Assembly: GCF_000379625.1 (NCBI RefSeq)
Contig: NZ_KB903246.1
Location: 186,001 to 250,000, forward strand
Reading direction: 5' to 3'
Source of the DNA: Actinomycetospora chiangmaiensis DSM 45062
GTDB taxonomy: Bacteria > Actinomycetota > Actinomycetes > Mycobacteriales > Pseudonocardiaceae
DNA length: 64,000 nt
The stretch's first letter is position 1; each line of letters opens with the position of its first letter. Positions 56,235-64,000 of this stretch are shown here, one piece after another. Made by a program: the position numbers and the translations under genes. The notes under the pieces were generated by a model. The model had not been told where the DNA came from. It searched no databases and was given only the letters and a program-made list of their open reading frames with translations.

Positions 56235-57191
56235 TCACGCGACCCCGACGCGCACCATCCACTCCTGCGCCGCCCCGATCGGGTCGTCCGGGTGCGCCGC
56301 CAGCGCCACGGCGAGCAGCAGCCGGGCCTGCCACGGCGAGAGGTCGCCGGCGAACAGCGCGCCCGCCCGGGCGAGCTCGGCACCCCCGCCGGCGTAGAGC
56401 CCGGCGACGGGACCCGATCCCGTCCGGCTCGCCACCGCCACCGGGATCCCGCGCTCGAGCAGCTCCCGCGCCTTCCCGACGACCGGTGGGGTCGCGTTCC
56501 CGGCGCCGAACGCGGCGATGACGACTCCCCGCGCCCCGGCGTCGGCGGCCGCCGTGATCGCGTGGTCGTCGGCGCCGACGTACTGGGCGACGACGTCGAC
56601 GCGCGGCAGGGTCGGGGGCGGGTCGGCCAGCTCGGTGGGCGGGGCGACGGCGTGCTCGCGGACCCGGTCGACGTCGGCGGCCGCGAGGGCTCCCCGGCCG
56701 GGTGCGGCGAAGGCGGTGAGCGCCTCGGCGTCGACCTTCCGCACGCCGATCGCGGGGAACACGTGGCCGGCGAAGGTGACGGTGACCCCGGGACGGCCGT
56801 GGGCGGCCCACCGCAGGGCCGCGGCGAGGTTCGTCGGGCCGTCGGGCGCCGGGTCGTCGAAGGGACGTTGGGCCCCGGTGATCGTCACCGGCGTCGCGCC
56901 GTCGTGGGTGAGCGCGAGCAGCGCCGCGGTCTCCTCGAGGGTGTCGGTGCCGTGGGTGAGGACCACGCCGTCGTAGCTCGCGCACGTCTCGCGGACGGTG
57001 CGGGCGAGGGCGGCGAGCTCGTCGAGGGTGGCGGCGAAGCTCAGCCGACCTGCGGCGTCGACCGGCGTGACGTCGAGGTCGGTGCCCGCCGTGGCGAGCA
57101 GGTCGGCGGCCGTGGCGGAGACGGCGCGCCCGTCGGCGGTGGCACGGGTCGCGATGGTGCCGCCGGTGGCCAGGAGCGCGAGTCGGGTCAC
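56235..57191 (-). CDS. L-asparaginase
   Basis: 318 residues from GTG 57191 (GTG 57200 is an alternative). Type I/II asparaginase motifs are present: RLALLATGGTIAT with the nucleophile Thr, and VVLTHGTDTLEETA with the second catalytic Thr-Asp pair. It hydrolyses asparagine to aspartate and ammonia. There is no signal peptide, so it is cytoplasmic. It is 10 bp upstream of the SurA-like gene on the same strand and may head that transcript. Confidence 0.93.
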   Translation of the reverse strand: MTRLALLATGGTIATRATADGRAVSATAADLLATAGTDLDVTPVDAAGRLSFAATLDELAALARTVRETCASYDGVVLTHGTDTLEETAALLALTHDGATPVTITGAQRPFDDPAPDGPTNLAAALRWAAHGRPGVTVTFAGHVFPAIGVRKVDAEALTAFAAPGRGALAAADVDRVREHAVAPPTELADPPPTLPRVDVVAQYVGADDHAITAAADAGARGVVIAAFGAGNATPPVVGKARELLERGIPVAVASRTGSGPVAGLYAGGGAELARAGALFAGDLSPWQARLLLAVALAAHPDDPIGAAQEWMVRVGVA

Positions 57192-57262
57192 GCCGCGCAC
57201 CCTAGGCGGACATCACTCCCGAGGGTGTGTATCGACGGGGCCGGGGACGGGAAGCCCGACCC

Positions 57263-57496
57263 GTGAGTAGCGACAACGACCGTCCCGACCCCACGCTGTT
57301 CGAGAAGCGCCCCGACGCCGAGCAGAAGCCCGCCGGCGGACGCTCACGTCTGCCGGTGGGGGCGATCCTCGGCGGCGTCCTCGCCCTGCTGGTGATCCTC
57401 GCCGTGATCCTGTTCGTCAGCGCCTCGTGCACCGCCGGCGGTGGCAACGGCCAGACCACCGGGACCGTGTTCCTGCTCGTGCTCGGCGGGCCGTAG
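57263..57496 (+). CDS. Small single-pass membrane protein
   Basis: 77 residues from GTG 57263; an ATG at 57227 would add 12 Arg-rich residues. A polar N-terminus (SSDNDRPDPTLFEKRPDAEQ) precedes one membrane helix (VGAILGGVLALLVILAVILFV) and a short Gly-rich outer tail with one Cys. No family recognised. It diverges from asparaginase and converges on mfd across a family 3 element. Confidence 0.6.
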   Translation: MSSDNDRPDPTLFEKRPDAEQKPAGGRSRLPVGAILGGVLALLVILAVILFVSASCTAGGGNGQTTGTVFLLVLGGP

Positions 57497-57512
57497 GGCG
57501 CCTCGCGACGTC

Positions 57513-57566
57513 CACACCGGGCAGGCTCCGGTGCCGCGGAACCTGCCCGGCGTCACCCTCGCGACG
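57513..57566. repeat. Dispersed convergent-gene element, family 3, copy C
   Basis: CACACC (57513-57518), 32 variable bases with a GGGCAGG/CCTGCCC stem, then CGTCACC (57551-57557) and CTCGCGA. Same layout as 10868 and 22757. It fills the gap between the small membrane protein and the convergent mfd stop at 57571. Confidence 0.65.
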
Positions 57567-57570
57567 AGCG

Positions 57571-60500
57571 CTACACCCCGGCCGGCACCTTCGCGGCCGC
57601 GGGCCGTTCGCCGTAGAGGGCGACGAACAGCTGCTCGCACCAGGCGAGGAGCTCGAGGTCGCGCAGCGGCGGGGCGCCCATCTTCACCGGGCCCTTCTGG
57701 CCACCTGCGCCCGACGAGCCCTCGGTCGGCTTCGGCAGCGACAACGTCTGCGACGCCGCCTTGAGCTGGGCGCGAGGGTGGAGCCGCTTGAGCCGCATCT
57801 GCGCGGACTCGGGCAGGTCGACCGGCGCGAACCGGATCTGGTTGCCCTGCCCCGACACCTCGGTGATCCCGTAGCGCCGGCACGCCTGCCGGAACGCGGC
57901 GACCGCGAGCAGGTTGGTCACCGGCACCGGCGGCTCGCCGTACCGGTCGACCAGCTCCTCCTTCACCGCGTCGAGCGCCGCGGCATCGGTCGCCTCGGCG
58001 ATCTTGCGATACACGTCGAGGCGCAGCCGCTCGGTGTCGACGTAGTCGTGCGGCACGTGCGCGTCGATCGGGAGGTCGACCCGCACCTCGGCGAGCGGCT
58101 CGTCGTCGCCGGCGGCGTCGGTGTGCTTCTTGAACGCCTCGACGGCCTCGCCGACCAGGCGGACGTAGAGGTCGAAGCCCACGCCCGCGATGTGCCCGGA
58201 CTGCTCGGCGCCGAGGATGTTGCCGGCGCCGCGGATCTCGAGGTCCTTCATCGCGACCGCCGTGCCCGCGCCCAGCTCCGAGTGCTGCGCGATGGTGGCG
58301 AGCCGCTCGTGCGAGGTCTCGGTCAGCGGCTTGTCGGTCGGGTAGAGGAAGTACGCGTAGCCCCGCTCCCGCCCCCGGCCGACCCGACCGCGCAGCTGGT
58401 GGAGCTGCGAGAGCCCGAGGGTGTCCGACCGCTCCACGATCAGCGTGTTGGCGTTGGAGATGTCGAGGCCGTTCTCGACGATCGTGGTGCAGACGAGCAC
58501 GTCGTGCTCGCGCTCCCAGAACTCGTTGACCGTGCGCTCGAGGCGCTCCTCGGCCATCTGCCCGTGCGCCGTCGCGATGCGCGCCTCGGGCACGAGCCGC
58601 CGGAGCCTCGCGGCCGTGTCGTCGATCGACTGCACCCGGTTGTGGATGTAGAAGACCTGCCCGTCGCGCAGCAGCTCGCGGCGGATCGCGGCGGCCACCT
58701 GCTTGTCGTCGTAGGCGCCGACGTAGGTCAGCGTCGGGTGCCGCTCCTCGGGCGGGGTGAGGATCGTCGACATCTCGCGGATGCCCGCGAGGCTCATCTC
58801 CAGCGTGCGCGGGATCGGCGTCGCCGACATCGAGAGCATGTCGACGTGGGCGCGCAGCCCGGTGATGTGCTCCTTGTGCTCGACGCCGAAGCGCTGCTCC
58901 TCGTCGATGACGACGAGCCCGAGGTCCTTCCAGGTGATCCCGGTCTGCAGCAGGCGGTGGGTGCCGACGACGACGTCGACGGTCCCGTCGGCCAGCCCCT
59001 TGATCGTCTTCTCGGCCTCCTTGCCCGCCGTGAACCGGGACAGCCCGCGGACGGTGACCGGGAAGTTGCGCATCCGCTCGGTGAAGGTCTGCAGGTGCTG
59101 CTGGGCCAGCAGCGTCGTCGGGACGAGCACGGCGACCTGCTTGCCGTCCTGCACCGCCTTGAACGCCGCGCGCACCGCGATCTCGGTCTTGCCGTAGCCG
59201 ACGTCGCCGGAGATGACGCGGTCCATCGGGACCGCCTTCTCCATATCGGCCTTGACCTCGTCGATGGCGCTCGCCTGGTCGGGCGTCTCGGTGTAGGGGA
59301 ACGCGTCCTCCATCTCGCGCTGCCACGGGGTGTCCGGGGCGAACGCGTGGCCGGGCGCGGCCTGCCGGGCGGCGTAGAGCTGCACCAGCGACGCGGCGAT
59401 GTCGCGGACGGCCTTGCGGGCCTTCGACTTCGTCTTCGACCAGTCCGAGCCGCCGAGCTTGTTGAGCGTCGGCAGCTCGCCGCCGACGTAGCGGCTGATC
59501 TGGTCGAGCTGGTCGGTGGGCACGAACAGCCGGTCGGACGCCTGCCCGCGCTTGGACGACGAGTACTCCAGCACCAGGTACTCACGGGTGGTGGCGGCCT
59601 TGCCGGTGCCCGTGGTCCGCTGGGTCATCTCGACGAACCTGCCGATCCCGTGCTGGGCGTGGACCACGAAGTCGCCCGGCTGCAGCGTCAGCGGGTCGAC
59701 CGCGTTGCGGCGCTTCACGGCCGCCCGCTTGGTGGGGGTGTCCGCGCCGGCGTTCCGGGCGCCGGTGAGGTCGGCCTCGGTCACGACGACGAGGCCGCTC
59801 GCCTCGGCGACGAACCCGTCGGCCAGGCGGCCGCGGGTCACGACGATGCTGCCGGGGCGGGGCTCCGCGCGGCCCGACACCACCGGCACGTCCTCGCCGA
59901 CGAACTCGCGCAGCTGCTCGACGGCCCGCTCGGCCGTGCCCGCGGCGGGGAGCACGACGAGGGCCGCGCCGCCCGTGGCCGCGTGGGCCCGCAGGTCGAC
60001 GGCGGCCTTCTCCCAGTCACCCCGGTAGGAGTCGACGCCGACGATCCCGGTGCGCAGGACGCGCACCCCGTCGCTCGTCACCGAGTCGTCCTCGAGGTCC
60101 GGGTCGGTGGCGAGGCTCGAGAGCGTCCACCAGGGGTGGCCCGCCTCGCGCGTGGTGGCGCGCACGACGTCGAGGTCGCGGTACGCGGAGGCGCCCAGGT
60201 CGATCGGGGCGCGGCCCTCGGCCGAGTCGGCCGCGACCAGCCAGCTGGCCTCGAGGAACTCCTGCCCGGTGCGCACCAGGTCGGCCGCGCGCCGCGCCAC
60301 CCGCTCGGGGTGGCAGACGACGACCGACCCGTCGTCGGGAAGGAACTCCGGCAGCAGGCGCAGCTCGCCGGGCAGCAGCGCCGGGATGAGCGACTCCATG
60401 CCCTCGGTGGGGATGCCGGCGGCGACCTTGCCGAGCAGTTCGCCGAGCGCGGCGTCGTTCCCGTGCACCGTGTGCAGCTGGGCGGCACGCTCGCGCACCT

Positions 60501-61224
60501 CGGGGGTGAGCAGCAGCTCGCGGCACGGCGGCGCGACGACCTCGGTGGGGCGGGCGTTCGGCCCGTCGGGCAGCGACCGCTGGTCGGCCACCGAGAAGCA
60601 GCGCATCTCCGAGACCTCGTCGCCCCAGAACTCGACGCGCACCGGGGAGTCGGCCGTCGGCGGGAAGAGGTCGACGATGCCGCCGCGCACGGCGAACTCG
60701 CCGCGCTTCTCCACCATCTCGACGCGCGCGTAGGCCAGGCCGACCAGACGCTCGGACAGCTCGCCGAGCTCGATCTCCACGCCCTCGCGGAGCACGACCG
60801 GCTCGAGGTCGCCCAGGCCCGGCACGAGCGGCTGGATCAGCGACCGTGTGGCGGTGGTGACGATGCGCAGCGGGGCGTCGCCGGGGTGGGCCAGGCGCCG
60901 CAGGATGTCGACCCGCCGACCGACCGTGTCCGCCCGCGGGGACAGCCGCTCGTGGGGCAACGTCTCCCAGCTGGGCAGGTAGGCGACGACCTCCGGGCCG
61001 ATCAGCTCGCCGACAGAGGCGGCCAGCTCGTCGGCCTCGCGCTCGGTGGCGCACACGACCAGCACGGTGCGCTGCGCCCCGGACGCCAGGGCCGCCGCGA
61101 GCAGCGGGCGCAGGGCCGTGGGGCCCTCGACTGCGGCGTCGCGCCCGGCGGCGTCGACGACGTCGCGCAGGCCGGGATCGGCGAGCACGACCGCGGTGAG
61201 TTCGGACAGCGCAGCGGGAGACAC
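57571..61224 (-). CDS. mfd: Transcription-repair coupling factor
   Basis: 1217 residues from GTG 61224. The N-terminal UvrB-homology and RNA-polymerase-interacting domains ([18 protein letters not shown]) precede the RecG-like translocase with Walker [18 protein letters not shown], Walker [16 protein letters not shown] and [13 protein letters not shown]. The C-terminal TRCF region ends near [11 protein letters not shown]. It displaces stalled polymerase and recruits UvrA. Near the start the frame stays open upstream, but that stretch is not conserved-looking. One copy of the recurrent GACCCGTCGTCGGGAA motif is inside (60326). Rv1020 equivalent. Confidence 0.97.
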   Translation of the reverse strand: MSPAALSELTAVVLADPGLRDVVDAAGRDAAVEGPTALRPLLAAALASGAQRTVLVVCATEREADELAASVGELIGPEVVAYLPSWETLPHERLSPRADTVGRRVDILRRLAHPGDAPLRIVTTATRSLIQPLVPGLGDLEPVVLREGVEIELGELSERLVGLAYARVEMVEKRGEFAVRGGIVDLFPPTADSPVRVEFWGDEVSEMRCFSVADQRSLPDGPNARPTEVVAPPCRELLLTPEVRERAAQLHTVHGNDAALGELLGKVAAGIPTEGMESLIPALLPGELRLLPEFLPDDGSVVVCHPERVARRAADLVRTGQEFLEASWLVAADSAEGRAPIDLGASAYRDLDVVRATTREAGHPWWTLSSLATDPDLEDDSVTSDGVRVLRTGIVGVDSYRGDWEKAAVDLRAHAATGGAALVVLPAAGTAERAVEQLREFVGEDVPVVSGRAEPRPGSIVVTRGRLADGFVAEASGLVVVTEADLTGARNAGADTPTKRAAVKRRNAVDPLTLQPGDFVVHAQHGIGRFVEMTQRTTGTGKAATTREYLVLEYSSSKRGQASDRLFVPTDQLDQISRYVGGELPTLNKLGGSDWSKTKSKARKAVRDIAASLVQLYAARQAAPGHAFAPDTPWQREMEDAFPYTETPDQASAIDEVKADMEKAVPMDRVISGDVGYGKTEIAVRAAFKAVQDGKQVAVLVPTTLLAQQHLQTFTERMRNFPVTVRGLSRFTAGKEAEKTIKGLADGTVDVVVGTHRLLQTGITWKDLGLVVIDEEQRFGVEHKEHITGLRAHVDMLSMSATPIPRTLEMSLAGIREMSTILTPPEERHPTLTYVGAYDDKQVAAAIRRELLRDGQVFYIHNRVQSIDDTAARLRRLVPEARIATAHGQMAEERLERTVNEFWEREHDVLVCTTIVENGLDISNANTLIVERSDTLGLSQLHQLRGRVGRGRERGYAYFLYPTDKPLTETSHERLATIAQHSELGAGTAVAMKDLEIRGAGNILGAEQSGHIAGVGFDLYVRLVGEAVEAFKKHTDAAGDDEPLAEVRVDLPIDAHVPHDYVDTERLRLDVYRKIAEATDAAALDAVKEELVDRYGEPPVPVTNLLAVAAFRQACRRYGITEVSGQGNQIRFAPVDLPESAQMRLKRLHPRAQLKAASQTLSLPKPTEGSSGAGGQKGPVKMGAPPLRDLELLAWCEQLFVALYGERPAAAKVPAGV

Positions 61225-61377
61225 CCGGGAACCGACTCCTGAGCAGGTGGGGAGGATCGATGGCCAGTCTACGAGAACACCCCGACAGCCTCCGGGCTTC
61301 CCGGCGGCCCACGAGAGCGATGCGTCACCGCCGTCACCCGACGCCAGGAACACATCGTCGGTGATCATCCGGCCGTC

Positions 61378-62949
61378 GTGGGCGACGATGGACCCGTGTC
61401 CCGCCCCGAGCCCGACCCCGACGCCGACACCGGCCGTGCCGGCTGGTCGGCCGGGCGGCGGCGCGAGCGCGGGACCGACCGCGAGACCGACCGAGGGACC
61501 GACCGGGGGACCCATCGGGAGACCGACCGCGAGACCGACCGCGACACCCGTCGGGAACCCCGGCCCACGCGGCGGCTCACCGGCCAGGACGAGGGCGACA
61601 CCGGACCGCGCAAGATCACCGTCACCCGGGTCGCCGCGTGGCGGACGCGGAACCTGACCCGGGCGGGCATCCGGGCCTTCCACCGCGCCGCCTCCGCCGA
61701 CGGGGCCGACCGCTCCGGGCTGACCGCGCTGACCTACGCGTGGATGGCCAACTACGCCTCCGACGCCACGCTGGCCGTCGCGCTCGCCAACACCCTGTTC
61801 TTCTCGGCCGCGAGCGCGGAGTCGAAGGACAAGGTCGCGCTCTACCTGCTGATCACGGTCGCGCCGTTCGCCCTGATCGCGCCGGTGGTCGGCCCGTTGC
61901 TCGACCGCGTCCAGCGCGGCCGACGGGTCGCCCTCGCGGTCTCGACGGCGGGTCAGGGCGCCCTCGCGGTCGTCCTCGCGCTGTACCTGGACAGCTGGGC
62001 GCTCTACCCCGCGGCGCTGGGAATCCTCGTGCTGTCGAAGTCCTTCGGCGTGCTCAAGGCCGCGGTCACCCCCCGCGTGCTGCCACCGGGCGTCACGCTG
62101 GTCACCACCAACTCCCGGCTCACGGTGTTCGGCCTGGTCGCGTCCGGGGTGTTCGGGGCGATCGCCGCCGGCGTGTCGTACCTGTTCGGCTCGCCGGGCG
62201 CGGCGTGGCTGACGGCAGGCATCTGCTTCTTCGCCGTCTGGCTCTGCCTGCGCATCCCGCGGTGGGTCGAGGTCACCGCGGGCGAGATGGAGACGGTGCT
62301 CATCCCCCGCCCGCGCAGCGAAGCGGAGCCGGGCCGTCGGGACCGCCCCGGGACGTCCCGACGGCGGGTGCGGATGAGTCAGCAGGTCGTCACGGCCCTG
62401 TGGGCGAACGGGACGATCCGCGCGCTCACCGGGTTCCTGACGCTCTTCGCCGCGTTCGTCGTCAAGGCCCAGACCGAGGGCACGCCGGGCCGCCAGCTGC
62501 TGTTGCTCGGCGTCGTGGGTGCCGCGGCGGGGGCGGGCGGGTTCCTCGGGAACGCGCTCGGCGCGCGGCGTCGCTTCGACCGGCCGGACCGGCTGCTGAT
62601 CACCGCGTTGTGCGCGGCCCTCGCGTCGACCGTCGCCGCCGCGGTCCTGGTGGGGCTCGCGACGGCGGCCGTGGTCGGCCTCGTCGGCGCGACCGCCTCG
62701 GCGCTGCTCAAGGTGTGCCTGGACGCGGTGGTGCAGCAGGACATGCCGGAGGCCGCGCGCGCCTCGGCGTTCGGGCGGTCGGAGACGATCCTGCAGCTCA
62801 CGTGGGTGTTCGGCGGCACGCTCGGGGTGCTGCTGCCCCCGACGTGGTGGATCGGGTTCACGGTGATCAGCGGCGTGCTGGTGATCGGTACCGTGCAGAC
62901 CGTGATGACCTCACGCGGCCGCTCGCTGCTCCCCCGCCGTTCCGCCTGA
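61378..62949 (+). CDS. MFS transporter with Asp-Arg-Thr repeat N-terminus
   Basis: 523 residues from GTG 61378; GTG 61396 is also possible. Residues about 30-60 form a run of RxTD units ([19 protein letters not shown]) coded by 12-bp near-repeats at 61473-61551. Then come about 11-12 membrane segments, with [13 protein letters not shown] as the MFS loop 2-3 motif and a second half starting [14 protein letters not shown]. Rv0876c-like by position near cspB. The substrate is unknown. It diverges from mfd and overlaps the DUF2771 gene by 1 bp. Confidence 0.82.
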   Translation: MGDDGPVSRPEPDPDADTGRAGWSAGRRRERGTDRETDRGTDRGTHRETDRETDRDTRREPRPTRRLTGQDEGDTGPRKITVTRVAAWRTRNLTRAGIRAFHRAASADGADRSGLTALTYAWMANYASDATLAVALANTLFFSAASAESKDKVALYLLITVAPFALIAPVVGPLLDRVQRGRRVALAVSTAGQGALAVVLALYLDSWALYPAALGILVLSKSFGVLKAAVTPRVLPPGVTLVTTNSRLTVFGLVASGVFGAIAAGVSYLFGSPGAAWLTAGICFFAVWLCLRIPRWVEVTAGEMETVLIPRPRSEAEPGRRDRPGTSRRRVRMSQQVVTALWANGTIRALTGFLTLFAAFVVKAQTEGTPGRQLLLLGVVGAAAGAGGFLGNALGARRRFDRPDRLLITALCAALASTVAAAVLVGLATAAVVGLVGATASALLKVCLDAVVQQDMPEAARASAFGRSETILQLTWVFGGTLGVLLPPTWWIGFTVISGVLVIGTVQTVMTSRGRSLLPRRSA

Positions 62950-63467
62950 TGCTCACCCGGCTGCGGGCGGTGCCCCGCTGGGCCTGGATCGCCGTCGTCG
63001 CGATCGTGGTGGTGGTGGTCGCGGTGGTGACCGTGCTCGTGGTCTCCTCCGGTCCCGACGATCCGGGTGCGGTGACCTTCGCCGCGGGCGGCGCCACGGT
63101 CCAGGCCGAGCCCACGGTCTACTGCGACCTCATGGTCACCGACTGCCGGACGGACCCGGGCAACGTCGCGACGCTGCCGCTGCCGGCCGGGGTGGCGCTC
63201 GACCTGACCGTTCCCGACGCCGTGCTGGCGACGCCGTGGCAGGTCGCCTTCGCCTACCTCGACGAGACCGGTACCCAGCAGAGCGGGCGGAGCCAGGTGT
63301 TCCCGCCGAACGCGCGCGGCCAGTTCCGGCTGGTGCTCCCCGACCCCCGCTGGCGCCTCCAGCGCGTGGAGGTGCAGCAGTTCGGGGCCAGCCAGACGGT
63401 CACGCCGCAGGGCAGCCTGTTCTCCACCCGCTCGACGTGGGTGCTGACCGCGACGGGCCCCGGCTGA
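62949..63467 (+). CDS. DUF2771 single-pass membrane protein
   Basis: 172 residues; its ATG shares an A with the MFS stop (TGATG), so the two are coupled. A long Val-rich helix (WAWIAVVAIVVVVVAVVTVL) anchors an outer domain with two Cys (YCDLMVTDC, residues about 57-63). It ends in beta-rich FAYLDETGTQQSGRSQVF and WRLQRVEVQQFG, the DUF2771 pattern. Function unknown; the coupled MFS gene suggests a shared envelope role. It converges on cspB. Confidence 0.8.
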   Translation: MLTRLRAVPRWAWIAVVAIVVVVVAVVTVLVVSSGPDDPGAVTFAAGGATVQAEPTVYCDLMVTDCRTDPGNVATLPLPAGVALDLTVPDAVLATPWQVAFAYLDETGTQQSGRSQVFPPNARGQFRLVLPDPRWRLQRVEVQQFGASQTVTPQGSLFSTRSTWVLTATGPG

Positions 63468-63495
63468 CCGTCGGCCGGGCCCGTCCGGCCGGCGC

Positions 63496-63882
63496 TCAGC
63501 CCTCCAGCTCCCGGGCGACGGCGCGGACGACCTCGGCGAGCTTCTTCGTGTTGCGCCGGTCGGGGTACTTCCCACGCCGCAGGTCGGGCTGGACCTTGAT
63601 CTCGAGCAGCTTGATCATGTCGTCGATGAGCCCGTGCAGCTCGTCCGGCGACCGCCGCTTGGCCTCCGCGACCGACGGCAGCGGGTCGACCAGGCGGACC
63701 TGCAGCGCCTGCGGGCCGCGGCGTCCCTCGGCGATGCCGAACTCCACCCGCTGACCGGACTTCAGGGACTCCACCTCACGCGGCAGGGACCCCTTGGGGA
63801 CGTAGACGTCGGCCCCCTCCTCCTGGGAGAGGAACCCGAACCCCTTCTCGGCGTCGTACCACTTGACCTTGCCGGTCGGCAC
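63496..63882 (-). CDS. cspB: CspB-type cold-shock protein with helical extension
   Basis: 128 residues from GTG 63882, matching the [17 protein letters not shown] start of homologues. Residues 1-66 are a cold-shock OB fold with RNP motifs KGFGFLSQ and VYVPK. The C-terminal half ([40 protein letters not shown]) is the helical extension seen in Rv0871-like proteins, nearly double the length of canonical Csp. It likely binds single-stranded RNA and melts structure. The upstream region to the window edge would hold its leader. Confidence 0.93.
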   Translation of the reverse strand: MPTGKVKWYDAEKGFGFLSQEEGADVYVPKGSLPREVESLKSGQRVEFGIAEGRRGPQALQVRLVDPLPSVAEAKRRSPDELHGLIDDMIKLLEIKVQPDLRRGKYPDRRNTKKLAEVVRAVARELEG

Positions 63883-64000
63883 CGTGCTCACCCGTTCTCT
63901 CGTCGACGAGAACGCGCCCCGGCAGTGTGCCGGAGCGCGTCCCACCATCGTATCCCGCACGGCCCGCCGAGTCGTCGGAGATGAGGGCCGCGCGCCGTCG

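Noticed and set aside
57427-61242. A 1271-codon open frame antisense to mfd
   Set aside because: It mirrors the third-position GC bias of mfd and reads as Arg/Gly/His/Asp-rich low complexity with no family-like motif. Such frames occur opposite nearly every long gene here.

Overview
The window is very GC-rich chromosomal DNA from an actinobacterium. Three features place it in Mycobacteriales/Pseudonocardiales: a mycothiol S-conjugate amidase (mca), many GTG starts, and gene order that follows Mycobacterium tuberculosis. From memory of that genome, ychF to fadA3 here (about 6.6-39.2 kb) tracks Rv1112 to Rv1074, and ppx to mfd (45.0-61.2 kb) tracks Rv1026 to Rv1020. A Pseudonocardia- or Actinomycetospora-like member of Pseudonocardiaceae is my best guess; the genus is inference. 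No prophage, insertion sequence, CRISPR array or plasmid gene is visible.

Layout. 0-6.4 kb is accessory: a truncated methyltransferase, a GntR-controlled aminophosphonate-type module (FAD oxidoreductase plus phosphonatase-like HAD hydrolase), a VOC protein, a luciferase-like oxidoreductase and a TetX-like monooxygenase. 6.5-22.8 kb holds ychF, an alkyltransferase lacking its catalytic Cys, rmuC, a DUF6542 protein, ispH, an Rv1109c-like protein, xseA-xseB, glpX, fumC, an ATP-dependent ligase, a glycosyltransferase and a guaB1-type gene. 22.8-40.6 kb holds phoH2, a DUF885 protein, a duplicated-repeat secreted protein, a short Z-prenyl synthase, a hemolysin III protein, a DUF255 protein, mca, greA, ilvA, metB, cbs, a thiolase and a BI-1 protein. 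40.6-44.3 kb holds a LOV-GAF-PP2C phosphatase, a PIG-L protein with an altered active site, and a compact tRNA with a UAA anticodon. 44.3-49.3 kb is eno-divIC-DUF501-ppx-udg. 49.4-54.2 kb has a transglycosylase and the efeUOB iron-uptake operon behind an iron-box-like site. 54.3-64 kb is mazG, a SurA-like lipoprotein, asparaginase, mfd, an MFS protein, a DUF2771 protein and cspB.

How genes work together. metB and cbs handle opposite directions of transsulfuration around cystathionine. GlpX, enolase and fumarase are central carbon metabolism. XseA/B, LigB, UDG, Mfd, RmuC and the alkyltransferase-like protein are DNA maintenance. EfeU/O/B form one iron importer. The GntR regulator probably controls the divergent two-gene catabolic operon through one perfect operator.

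The most unusual signals lie between genes. There are three families of small dispersed elements, mostly at 3' ends or between convergent genes, and a 16-bp motif recurring inside and outside genes. Other points worth a look are the Cys-less alkyltransferase, the blue-light-type phosphatase, the compact tRNA and an operator-like palindrome upstream of a gene with a ribbon-helix-helix-like segment.
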